Assembly: GCF_002157735.2 (NCBI RefSeq)
Contig: NZ_AP018690.1
Span: 124,001 to 188,000 of the forward strand
DNA length: 64,000 nucleotides
From: Vibrio aphrogenes
GTDB lineage: Bacteria; Pseudomonadota; Gammaproteobacteria; Enterobacterales; Vibrionaceae
Direction of reading: 5' to 3'
Made by a program: the position numbers and the translations under genes. Numbering within the stretch: the first letter of the stretch is position 1; each line of letters opens with the position of its first letter. The notes beneath the pieces were generated by a model. That model ran no database searches. It was given only the letters and a program-made list of their open reading frames with translations, and was not told the DNA's origin. This document shows, in pieces, positions 8,290 to 16,263 of this stretch.

Positions 8290-9342
8290 TTATTGTTGGT
8301 TAATCAATACGTTTTCTTGCCATTGGCGTGGTAATTGACTAGCCGATTTTTGCCAAGCATTAAAATCTTTAATTGGATGAACATTGGCATACTCCGAATT
8401 GGGTAAGAGTTTGGCTTGAATGTCGGCAGGCAGTGTCACATCACTACGAATTGGGCGCGCATATCCTTCGGCAAGGTTGATTTGTCCTTTATCGCTGAAG
8501 ATATATTCACGCGTTAACTTTGCGGCATTGGGATGTTTAGCAAATTTATTAATGATGGTGGTGTAACCAGAAATCACCGAACCATCTTGTGGGATGCTGA
8601 CAGTAAAGCGACTACGGTCAATTTGATCTCGGTAATTCAGAGCATTGAAATCCCACATGATCGCAACTTCAATTTCTCCTTTTTCTAAGTTCGCAACACT
8701 GGGGTCGGTAAATGACAGACGACCTTGTTTGGCTAATTTGCCGAAGAAATCGATCGCCGGTTTCAGGTTCGCTTCATTTCCTCCCATCGCATAAGCCGCT
8801 GCCAGGACAGCATTATTTGCTTGGGCGGCCACTCCTACATCACCAACCGTAACCTTGTAATCACCTTTTAATAAGTCACTCCAAGATTTTGGCGGATTTT
8901 TGACGAGATTATTATTGGAAATAAATGAAATAGTACCGGTATAAGCGAGCGCCCAATGACCGTCTTTATCTTTTGCCCAGTCAGGGATGCTCTCCCAAGT
9001 GGTTGGTTTGTAAGGCTGAGTGACGCCTTTTTGGACAGCAACACGAGCAAAGGCAAAACCCACATCGCCAATATCTGCTGTGGCATTATTTTTTTCAGCG
9101 GCAAATTTGGCAATTTCTTGCGCCGAGCTCATGTCGGTATCTTGATGCTTAATACCATAGTGGCTAGACATATCAGCCCAGGTGCCTTTCCAGTTTGCCC
9201 ACGAATCTGGCATTCCGACACTATAGACCGCCCCTTCTTTTTGCGCTGCCGTCACCAATGCTTGAGTGTTGGTCTCTTGAGCAAACGTAGAAATAGAGAA
9301 TAAGGTCGTGATTAAGGTGGTGCTTAATAACAAACGTTTCAT
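8290..9342 (-). CDS. periplasmic substrate-binding protein of phosphonate/iron-type ABC importer
   Basis: A 350-residue protein with a signal peptide (MKRLLLSTTLITTLFSISTFA, cleaved near residue 21) and a type II periplasmic-binding fold of the Fe(III)/thiamine/2-aminoethylphosphonate cluster (SBP_bac family; motifs ADIGDVGFAFA and IMWDFNALNYRD). It is the first gene of the six-gene operon. A copy of a 13-bp repeat lies 15 bases upstream of its start codon. The ligand is probably a phosphonate or organophosphate, judging from the two phosphohydrolases in the same operon. The fold by itself would also allow iron or thiamine. Confidence 0.85.
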   Translation of the reverse strand: MKRLLLSTTLITTLFSISTFAQETNTQALVTAAQKEGAVYSVGMPDSWANWKGTWADMSSHYGIKHQDTDMSSAQEIAKFAAEKNNATADIGDVGFAFARVAVQKGVTQPYKPTTWESIPDWAKDKDGHWALAYTGTISFISNNNLVKNPPKSWSDLLKGDYKVTVGDVGVAAQANNAVLAAAYAMGGNEANLKPAIDFFGKLAKQGRLSFTDPSVANLEKGEIEVAIMWDFNALNYRDQIDRSRFTVSIPQDGSVISGYTTIINKFAKHPNAAKLTREYIFSDKGQINLAEGYARPIRSDVTLPADIQAKLLPNSEYANVHPIKDFNAWQKSASQLPRQWQENVLINQQ

Positions 9343-9357
9343 ATAAGTCGCTTCCTT

Positions 9358-9370
9358 TGGACTAGGTCAG
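9358..9370. promoter_or_regulatory. candidate operator, copy 1 (TGGACTAGGTCAG)
   Basis: This 13-base sequence recurs exactly at 9540-9552. Its core TGGACTAGGTCA is an imperfect palindrome around CTAG, matching the TAG-centred half-site style of HutC/UTRA GntR regulators. It lies between the start codon of the operon's first gene and any promoter, where bound regulator would block transcription. Confidence 0.6.
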
Positions 9371-9491
9371 TAAGTTCACGCACTATCCTAGAGAGCCAAT
9401 ATGACGCTTTAAATTCAGTTATCTTGCAGTTTTAAGTCGCTTTAATGGCAGAACCATGACGGTGATAATGTCTAGTGAAAAGGCAGTTTGA

Positions 9492-9513
9492 TTGTCATCG
9501 AGTTGTTATAAAA
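9492..9513 (+). promoter_or_regulatory. possible Pho box
   Basis: Two consecutive 11-mers, TTGTCATCGAG and TTGTTATAAAA, resemble the PhoB direct repeat (consensus CTGTCAT with an AT-rich 4-base spacer). The spacing is right but each copy has mismatches. Phosphate-starvation control would fit an organophosphate/phosphonate operon. The call is tentative. Confidence 0.35.
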
Positions 9514-9539
9514 GCGCTTTAGATTAGGAACGACAGCCG

Positions 9540-9552
9540 TGGACTAGGTCAG
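9540..9552. promoter_or_regulatory. candidate operator, copy 2 (TGGACTAGGTCAG)
   Basis: Exact second copy of the 9358-9370 element, 182 bases away, immediately in front of the regulator gene. A pair flanking the divergent control region suggests joint control of the operon and autoregulation by the GntR protein. Confidence 0.6.
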
Positions 9553-9628
9553 GATGATCTCGGCACTGGCACCAAGTACGAAAGAAGCTAATAAAAAAAG
9601 CCAACATAAAGAGCATGTAGGATACTCG

Positions 9629-10342
9629 ATGGATAAACCCACCACTCGTTTGCGACAAATTAGAACTAGGTTAAAAGAAAGGATCGTTTCTGGCGCGATG
9701 AGTTATCGCAGTAAATTGCCTTCGGAGCGTGAGTTAAGCGACTTATTCAACACCACTCGAATCACCATTAAAGAGGTGTTGATTTCGTTAGAAACCGAGG
9801 GACTGATTTATCGTGAAGGGCGTAAAGGTTGGTTTGTTTCCCCTCCTCGGGTACGTTATAACCCTTTGTCTCGCAGCCATTTTGAAAAAATGATCACCGA
9901 TCAACAACGTCAGGCTCGCACTGAGCTTGTGAATGTGAAGACAGAGATTGCGCATGGCGAATATGCACAAGCGTTGGCAATTGATTCATTGCAACCGATT
10001 CATATTATTGAACGAGTCAGATACATTGATGAGCGCGCGGTCTTATTTGTGGAAAACTGTCTAAGTGTGGCGCTCTTTCCCAATATCTTGCGGCATAATT
10101 TGGCCACCTCTTTAACGCACTTATTTATCGAACATTATGGTTACACCACTCAGCGTTCTTGTTTTGAGGTGATCCCAACGGCTGCGCCAAAGCATGTGGC
10201 GACCTATCTTGGTCTTACCGAAGGGCAGCCGATTTTAAAAATTTGTCGTATTAACTATAAACAAGACGGTCAACTCATGGATTGTGAATTTGAATACTGG
10301 CGGCCAGATTCCGTAATGATCCGTATCGACAGTTGCCTTTAA
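9629..10342 (+). CDS. GntR/UTRA (HutC-PhnR subfamily) transcriptional regulator
   Basis: A 237-residue regulator from the ATG at 9629, preferred over the in-frame ATG at 9554 because an AGGA ribosome site lies eight bases upstream and homologous proteins begin here. The N-terminal winged helix (LKERIVSGAMSYRSKLPSERELSDLFNTTRITIKEVLISLE) is followed by a UTRA ligand-binding domain ending in CRINYKQDGQLMDCEFEYWRPD. PhnR and HutC are of this class. It is divergent from the six-gene import operon and probably represses it until the ligand or a metabolite is present. Confidence 0.85.
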   Translation: MDKPTTRLRQIRTRLKERIVSGAMSYRSKLPSERELSDLFNTTRITIKEVLISLETEGLIYREGRKGWFVSPPRVRYNPLSRSHFEKMITDQQRQARTELVNVKTEIAHGEYAQALAIDSLQPIHIIERVRYIDERAVLFVENCLSVALFPNILRHNLATSLTHLFIEHYGYTTQRSCFEVIPTAAPKHVATYLGLTEGQPILKICRINYKQDGQLMDCEFEYWRPDSVMIRIDSCL

Positions 10343-10427
10343 TCGATATTTATTGCGATAAACACTCGTAGAACAAACCCATTTCCGATAGCCTAGAGAT
10401 ACCTATTCCTAATTAGAATGGATTGTC

Positions 10428-11273
10428 ATGTTGTTAGAAGGAATTGAAACGTTATTGATGCTTGAACGCGAAAAAACCATGAGTCGAGTGGGCAGCCAAT
10501 TATATATTAGCCAATCCGCGGTCAGTAAACGCATTGCTTTATTAGAAAAAAAACTGGGTAAAAAGTTAATTGTGCCGGATGGGCGTCATGTTCGTTTAAC
10601 CCCTGCGGCCAAAGAGTTGATTGCGAATGTGGCCCCGACCTTTCATGAGCTGCAAGGGCAGATTTATGAACAGCATGACCTGCAAGATCAGACCGTAATA
10701 CGTTTGGATTGTTCTGAGACGTTAGTGGCTGGCTATCTTTCGGACATGATGGGGCAATATTTTCAAATTGATTCCGCAATCCGAATCAGCACCCATCATA
10801 CGCCTCGTATTGTTGAGCGGGTGCAATCAGGGCAGGCCACGTTAGGGTTTTGTGCTGGTGACTTACCGCGTCAACATGGTTTGAAGGCATTACGTCTATG
10901 TGAAGAGCCGTTTGTTTTGGTCAGCCAACAGCCGTTATCGCAATTGCCTCAATATTTATTAACTAACGATTTAACCAACCCTGCCAACCGTTATCAATTA
11001 GACATTCTCAGTCAATTAGGGATAGAGCCTTTAATGGAAATGGATTCTTATACAGCTACGGCGCAATTGGCTTTAGCCGGTGTCGCTCCAGCCTTAGTGC
11101 CATTATCGATTGTGAAAACACTAAAAATTGAGGCGAAATACTGCTTTCGGTTTGCCGAGTTGCAACCCTTATTTCGCCCGGTACATCTTTGTTGTCGGCC
11201 CAATATTTATCGTAATGAGCGAGTTAAAAGATTGATAACAGCCATTGCTGGTGCTGTTCCCACAGAAGCTTAG
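10428..11273 (+). CDS. LysR-family transcriptional regulator
   Basis: A 281-residue LTTR. The N-terminal HTH is clear (ETLLMLEREKTMSRVGSQLYISQSAVSKRIALLEKKLGKKL), followed by a short LysR_substrate domain. Its 3' end overlaps the convergent TSUP transporter gene by 50 bases. Pairing with a TSUP anion exporter recurs in proteobacteria and suggests it responds to a small sulfur or carboxylate compound; this is inference. No divergent target gene is adjacent, because the upstream gene is the GntR regulator on the same strand. Confidence 0.85.
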   Translation: MLLEGIETLLMLEREKTMSRVGSQLYISQSAVSKRIALLEKKLGKKLIVPDGRHVRLTPAAKELIANVAPTFHELQGQIYEQHDLQDQTVIRLDCSETLVAGYLSDMMGQYFQIDSAIRISTHHTPRIVERVQSGQATLGFCAGDLPRQHGLKALRLCEEPFVLVSQQPLSQLPQYLLTNDLTNPANRYQLDILSQLGIEPLMEMDSYTATAQLALAGVAPALVPLSIVKTLKIEAKYCFRFAELQPLFRPVHLCCRPNIYRNERVKRLITAIAGAVPTEA

Positions 11274-12006
11274 TTGCCATGGTCATCGACATAATAATCA
11301 CTAATGGACGGACAATTTTTTGACCATTGCCTAGCACCACTTTGGCTCCTAGCCGTGCGCCCACAAAATTGCCCACTGCCATCATTAATCCAAGGCTCCA
11401 AATTGGCAGCCCAGCTAAGATAAAGAATGCCAAGGCTGCAATGTTGGAAGTGAAATTCAATATTTTGGTTTTGGCGGTGGCGATGACTAAGCTACAGCGG
11501 CCAATAGCCACAAAGCAAACGGCAAAAATAGAGCCGGTTCCAGGGCCTAAGAAACCATCATAAAAGCCGACGCTGGTGCCAATGAGAAAAGCAAAGGCGG
11601 CATCTGAGAGCTTAGCTTTTTCATCCGGTTGTGGGGCCACAGAGCTGGAAAATAAAAAGTAGCTTGAGATGGCAATCAAAATGATCGGAATAATACTCAT
11701 CAAGACATCAGGTTTTATAAACTGAACCGCTTCTGCTCCTAATGCTGAGCCAATAAAGGTGCATGTGATGGCTAACCACATGGATTTTAATTGCACCGTA
11801 CCACTACGAATGAAATATAAACTGGCCGAAAAGCTACCAAAAGAGCTTTGTAATTTATTGGTAGCGAGAGCCTGAGCAGGAGGGATGCCGGCGGCGAGCA
11901 GGGCCGGGACAGTTAATAAACCGCCGCCGCCAGCCATGGCATCAATGAAGCCCGCCAATGTGGCCACTGCCACCAATAATGCCATGATCTCAAAAGAAAG
12001 TTCCAT
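11224..12006 (-). CDS. TSUP family transporter (TauE/SafE)
   Basis: A 260-residue protein with about eight transmembrane segments and the TSUP signature repeats: GFIDAMAGGGGLLTVPALLAAGIPPAQALATNKLQSSFG near the N-terminus and SVGFYDGFLGPGTGS in the second half. The family exports or imports sulfite, sulfoacetate, taurine-derived or other small anions by a proton-linked mechanism. The last 50 bases of coding sequence overlap the last 50 of the convergent LysR gene. The substrate is unknown. Confidence 0.88.
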   Translation of the reverse strand: MELSFEIMALLVAVATLAGFIDAMAGGGGLLTVPALLAAGIPPAQALATNKLQSSFGSFSASLYFIRSGTVQLKSMWLAITCTFIGSALGAEAVQFIKPDVLMSIIPIILIAISSYFLFSSSVAPQPDEKAKLSDAAFAFLIGTSVGFYDGFLGPGTGSIFAVCFVAIGRCSLVIATAKTKILNFTSNIAALAFFILAGLPIWSLGLMMAVGNFVGARLGAKVVLGNGQKIVRPLVIIMSMTMATKLLWEQHQQWLLSIF

Positions 12007-12110
12007 TTGCTTGTTATTTACCTAAAGGATGAAAGAAGATGCGTCACTATAGCACCGCGCTTTAGGTAGGATTAGCAAAAGCTAGGAATTTAATCTATTC
12101 CTATAATTCA

Positions 12111-13631
12111 TTAATTATCTGTCAGTGCAGTATATTGAAGTTGTTCAAGTAGCTCGTCAATCAACATAGGGTTATAAAAATAAAACCCTTGCAGCAGTTC
12201 AACGCCTTGGTTTTTGAGATATTCCGCTTGTTGTGGGGTTTCGACACCTTCTGCAGTAATTTGAGTATTCAGGTCATGGGCCAGTTTAATTATATTATTG
12301 AGCACTGGCGCATTGATTGATTCAACTCCGATAGTATTAGTAAAACAGCGGTCGATTTTCAAATAGTCGAAGTCGGTGTCTTGCAAAACTGACAAGGAGG
12401 TATAGCCAGTACCGAAGTCATCAATGGCAACAGTAATGCCCAACTTTCTGATGTCAGTTAGCACTTCTCTGTCTTGCGCATTTAACAATTGCCTTTCGGT
12501 AATTTCAATACACAAATGAATATTACGTTGGGCAAATTGTTGGGCAATATCATGTAAATTTTTAACACAGTTTGGTTTAGACAGATATTGTGGCGGAATG
12601 TTGATCCCGACATGAAAGTTACTGTGTGGGACAATGTAATCTTTCCAATCACTTAAGGCTTTATTTAAGACAAAATCCGTAACATCGTTAATTAACCCAT
12701 GCTGCTCAGCGAGTGGAATAAAAATATCCGGTTGGATCATGCCATTTCGTGAGTGATTCCAACGAATTAATGTTTCAACGGAATGAATCTTTTGTGATTG
12801 GCTGTCGACCAAAGGTTGGTAAACCACAAACATTTCATCATTTTTTAAGGCTTTCTTGATATCTTCAATCAGTGAACTTCTTCCTTTTATCCAAAAGTTA
12901 ATTAGGTACAAAATGATGGAAAGAAAAAAGGAAATAGGCACACCACCGAGCATATAAATCGCACGCTTCTCTTTGATAAGTTTGTCACTAGGCTCAACGG
13001 TGATATTGACATTGAGATCTTTTGAGTCGGCGGTCACGGCATAAGAATGGTCTACACGACTATCAATTTCTGGATAAGTGATGCCGGTAACGGTTAAATG
13101 TGATGCTGATAAACGGTCATCATCTCTGAGTCCTAATGCCACATCGAGATAGTTATGATCGATGATCGAGATAGCCGAACGCTGGTACGCCTTTATATCT
13201 TGATCAACGACAAATAAATTTCGTCTTTGTGTGGAGGGTTTCGGCAGAGCATATAGGTACTCACCTGAATGGAGAATGTGATTCGGCAGTAAAATATTTG
13301 CGAGTGTGGAATCTATGGTTAGGCGTTTAGATGAGCAAACAATTTTACCCTCTTCGACGAGGAGCATTTCTCTTAAAAAGGTTTCAAACAAAAGATCTTT
13401 TTGAATTTGCTGACAATTTTCTGCGTCATAAAGTGCTTGTTTATTTTCGTCTCGCAGCTCATTAATTAACTTTTCGATATGATGAATCGACGAGTTTGCA
13501 ATGTATTGTAATTCCTTTTTAATACTAAGTTTACTGAGGTAAAAACCAATCATTAAGATGATGGGTAAGGGGATTAAAAAAGTAAACACAACTTTACGGA
13601 AAGCTTTTGGAGTGAGTGATGAATTTGACAT
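12111..13631 (-). CDS. CSS-motif EAL-domain c-di-GMP phosphodiesterase
   Basis: A 506-residue membrane protein. TM1 is at about 13-32, followed by a periplasmic CSS domain containing the defining Cys-Ser-Ser at residues 99-101 (IVCSSKR) and another Cys in ENCQQ (73). TM2 is near 226-250, and the cytoplasmic EAL domain starts near 262. The EAL signature reads ETLIRW, with the metal-binding Glu kept. DDFGTGYTSL, DYLKIDR and TAEGVET are present, so catalysis to pGpG is expected. In E. coli such Pde proteins are tuned by a periplasmic disulfide. The gene is monocistronic, and a variable-looking heptamer repeat lies 56 bases upstream of its start. Confidence 0.9.
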   Translation of the reverse strand: MSNSSLTPKAFRKVVFTFLIPLPIILMIGFYLSKLSIKKELQYIANSSIHHIEKLINELRDENKQALYDAENCQQIQKDLLFETFLREMLLVEEGKIVCSSKRLTIDSTLANILLPNHILHSGEYLYALPKPSTQRRNLFVVDQDIKAYQRSAISIIDHNYLDVALGLRDDDRLSASHLTVTGITYPEIDSRVDHSYAVTADSKDLNVNITVEPSDKLIKEKRAIYMLGGVPISFFLSIILYLINFWIKGRSSLIEDIKKALKNDEMFVVYQPLVDSQSQKIHSVETLIRWNHSRNGMIQPDIFIPLAEQHGLINDVTDFVLNKALSDWKDYIVPHSNFHVGINIPPQYLSKPNCVKNLHDIAQQFAQRNIHLCIEITERQLLNAQDREVLTDIRKLGITVAIDDFGTGYTSLSVLQDTDFDYLKIDRCFTNTIGVESINAPVLNNIIKLAHDLNTQITAEGVETPQQAEYLKNQGVELLQGFYFYNPMLIDELLEQLQYTALTDN

Positions 13632-13972
13632 TAGTGAGTGATCTTTTTAGTAACAAGCGACATGAAGTTAAGTGAGTAATGATAATTTATGGCTTATGGC
13701 TTATGGCTTATGGCTTATGGCTTATGGCTTATGGCTTATGGCTAGATAGTTCTGTGTATGTTTTTAATTATCATTTCGGTCAAAGGCTTATATATGAACA
13801 GTCACAATGGTCTCACAATGATCAAAAAGTAGACAGTTATACCGTTTATTTCTTTTGGTTATAGTGGAAAAAAGCCTATTTAGCAAGGCTGACCAGTTTG
13901 GACTACACTCTGCAAGCAAGGCAACAAAGTAGGCTAAATATAGGTAGAGTAGTCGCTAGAGAGGAGGTTAAG
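13632..13972. other. divergent intergenic region, EAL gene / small protein
   Basis: 341 bases between the EAL phosphodiesterase (minus) and the 62-residue protein gene (plus). It contains the heptanucleotide repeat at 13687-13742 and otherwise AT-rich sequence that must carry both promoters. No terminator was seen. Confidence 0.6.
13687..13742. repeat. heptanucleotide microsatellite, 8 perfect copies of TTATGGC
   Basis: Eight uninterrupted copies of the 7-mer TTATGGC (56 bases). Perfect repeats of this kind are prone to slipped-strand change in copy number. The tract starts 56 bases upstream of the EAL-phosphodiesterase start codon, within or next to its promoter. A frame running through it encodes only repeated YGLWLMA-like residues and has no ribosome site, so the tract is treated as non-coding. 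Confidence 0.95.
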
Positions 13973-14161
13973 ATGACCGTGAATGACCGCATCGAGGATC
14001 TTGAGCAGCAAATTTATATTGCGTATGCCGAAGGTGATTATCAACAAGCCACCCAGCTTGAAAAAAAGCTGAAGAGCATTCGAGGCCAGTCAATGCAACA
14101 TCAAGAACATTTGAGCGAACCTTACTCATTGGAAGGGCATGTGTTTATTGATGATGATTAG
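13973..14161 (+). CDS. small uncharacterised coiled-coil protein
   Basis: A 62-residue acidic protein. The start ATG at 13973 has an almost perfect ribosome site (GAGGAGG, seven bases upstream); the frame is open to 13898 but without such a signal. A single amphipathic helix (DRIEDLEQQIYIAYAEGDYQQATQLEKKLKSI) makes up the first half and the tail ends FIDDD. No family was recognised. The EGDYQQA pattern resembles a lone TPR-like helix. The strong ribosome site makes expression likely. Confidence 0.7.
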   Translation: MTVNDRIEDLEQQIYIAYAEGDYQQATQLEKKLKSIRGQSMQHQEHLSEPYSLEGHVFIDDD

Positions 14162-14371
14162 TACGATTGGTTTTAATCTCTCGCAAGGCCAACAGATAAG
14201 CGCCCGAAACTCAAAAAACGACCCAACAAAACTAATAAAAGCGATGCGCAGCTGCAAGGATGTACCGTTAAAATAAGCTACGGATAAAGTGGCTGGTCGC
14301 TTTTTCTCTCCCCCATGAATCGTACTTTTACGTTAGAATAGCGACTTTCGTGACTCAATTTGAAGAATATT

Positions 14372-15136
14372 ATGATTGGTTTATGGGTATTGCTTGCTGT
14401 TATTAGTGCTGTGATTGGTGTTCATCACCTTTTTACCCGGCTTTTTGTGTCGAAGATCTTCGGCAATCCGCTTTCTAAATCTTTGTTTTACCTCTCAGCG
14501 GTTATTGGTACCCCAATTCATGAAGCTTCTCATGCAATAATGGCGCTGATTTTTGGGCATAAAATTCATAAGATTTGTTGGTTTCAAGTCGGTAAAGATG
14601 GTCGATTAGGGTATGTTGAACATAATTGGAATCGACGTTCTTTCTATCAATCTCTTGGGGGGATTTTTATTGCGTTAGCGCCGCTCGGCAGTGCTTTTGC
14701 TGTGATTGTTGCTCTTTACCATTACATGGCGATCCCGCGTTTACCACAATTTGTGCTCGATGTTGATGTTGCGAATGTGTATACGGTGAGTAGGGCGGCG
14801 TTATCTTATTTTTGGGAGACCTGCCAATGGTTCTTACAACAAGTACTCAGCTCTCAACGCTACATTTTAAGCGTATTATTCGCCTCGTTGATTTGCTTTC
14901 ATTGCATTCCAAGTCGTACCGATTTTCAGAATGCTTTAAAAGGGGCGGTGATGGTGAGTGTATTGATTTCACTCTTGTGGGCTGTGTCTTTATATTGCAA
15001 TTTATTTCACCAACAATGGATGCTGGCAGCGTTTAATTGGTCGGTGAATGTCTCCAGTTTTATTCTGATCACGGCGTTGCTCTCAATGGGCTGGTGGTTT
15101 GTGCTCGCCTTACCCAGTGTATTGTGGCGGGCTTAA
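14372..15136 (+). CDS. integral membrane protein with HExxH motif (M50-like putative metalloprotease)
   Basis: A 254-residue protein from the ATG at 14372 (GAAG nine bases upstream; a TTG at 14360 is less likely). It has about five to six hydrophobic segments. HEASH at residues 50-54, after a transmembrane stretch (TPIHEASHAIMALIFGH), resembles the zinc site of site-2-protease/M50 enzymes, where HExxH also sits in a membrane helix. A second metal ligand of the NPDG/DG type is not evident, so proteolytic activity is unproven and it may be a non-catalytic relative. No close family was recognised. Confidence 0.7.
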   Translation: MIGLWVLLAVISAVIGVHHLFTRLFVSKIFGNPLSKSLFYLSAVIGTPIHEASHAIMALIFGHKIHKICWFQVGKDGRLGYVEHNWNRRSFYQSLGGIFIALAPLGSAFAVIVALYHYMAIPRLPQFVLDVDVANVYTVSRAALSYFWETCQWFLQQVLSSQRYILSVLFASLICFHCIPSRTDFQNALKGAVMVSVLISLLWAVSLYCNLFHQQWMLAAFNWSVNVSSFILITALLSMGWWFVLALPSVLWRA

Positions 15137-15179
15137 AACACCAGCAAAGGCGCTGGCTGTCTGCACTCAATCATCTGTA

Positions 15180-16091
15180 CTAATCGGCTAATAAGGCTGT
15201 CAATAAATACTCAATATTAAGAAGATTGCCTTTATGGTTATGTGAAGCATTAGGGCAAATAAAGTAATAAGCTTTTCCTGAGGGGACGTGGAGTGAATAA
15301 GGTGTTGCTAAACGACCTAGTTTGAGGTCTTGCGAGGCTAAGGTGATGTCACCAATGGCAAGACCGAAGCCATGTATCGCAGCATTAACAGAGAGATCCA
15401 AGGTGGCGAAATGTTGATTTTTTTTGCCTTTTAATTGCCCAAGACTTGGGTCTTGCTGTTGCTGAGCCAAGGCTTTTAACCATAAGCGCCAGTCGGACTG
15501 TTCCGGTGTGGCATGGAGCCAAGTTTGCTGTGCTAACGTGTCGAGAGTGCCGTGTTCATTCAGCATACTGGGCGTACAAACTGGCGTTAAGACTTCATCA
15601 AATAGTTTGCTAAAGCGTAAATCATGACCTTGGTTTTGGAGAGCATCTAGGTTGCCATAACCAATCGCGGCATCGAAAGGCTCTGAGGAAAAATTCACAT
15701 TATGTTTGATAGATGAAGTGAGTTCGACATCGACATCAGGATGATTTTGTTGAAAGTTCATCAGCTTGGGTAATAACCAAGTTGTAATGCAGCTGGGCGC
15801 TTTGAGTTTTATTTTTTGCTTATCATGCGCAATGTGTTCGATTGAACGTTGCAGATAACTCAGCGTTTGTTCGACAAAGGGAAGCCATTCCGCTCCTTTA
15901 GCGGTGAGACTCAGCCCTCTAGCATGACGATGGAATAAGGTTACTCCTAGCCGGTTTTCAAGGGACAGGATCTGGCGGCTGACCGCTCCTTGTGTCACAT
16001 TCAAACGATTGGCCGCGGCAGTAAAGTTCAGTGTTTCGGCAGTGACGAAAAAGGCATGCAGTTCTTTCATTGACGGAAGTTTTTGGTACAT
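15180..16091 (-). CDS. LysR-family regulator (GcvA-like)
   Basis: A 303-residue LTTR with the HTH segment LHAFFVTAETLNFTAAANRLNVTQGAVSRQILSLENRLG and an effector domain opening IKLKAPSCITTWLLPKLMNFQQ, as in the GcvA/AmpR branch. It is divergent from the HisC-like aminotransferase gene across a 172-base AT-rich region, so control of that gene and the following binding-protein gene is the natural guess. Confidence 0.87.
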   Translation of the reverse strand: MYQKLPSMKELHAFFVTAETLNFTAAANRLNVTQGAVSRQILSLENRLGVTLFHRHARGLSLTAKGAEWLPFVEQTLSYLQRSIEHIAHDKQKIKLKAPSCITTWLLPKLMNFQQNHPDVDVELTSSIKHNVNFSSEPFDAAIGYGNLDALQNQGHDLRFSKLFDEVLTPVCTPSMLNEHGTLDTLAQQTWLHATPEQSDWRLWLKALAQQQQDPSLGQLKGKKNQHFATLDLSVNAAIHGFGLAIGDITLASQDLKLGRLATPYSLHVPSGKAYYFICPNASHNHKGNLLNIEYLLTALLAD

Positions 16092-16263
16092 ATCTCATCC
16101 ATTAGCTATGATTTTTTATCATGACTAGTATGATTTCATTTCGCTTTTTATTTCAACCATTGTTTATATAGTATAAAGAAATAAATTATTTATGCTTAAA
16201 ACTTGAATTTAAATTCATTTAATTGGTTTAAGTTCATTATTGTATTCGATTGGAGAAAAGGGC

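Noticed and set aside
13679..13864. Open frame through the heptamer repeat (YGLWLMA-like protein)
   Set aside because: The peptide is just the translated microsatellite, with no ribosome site and no conserved sequence.
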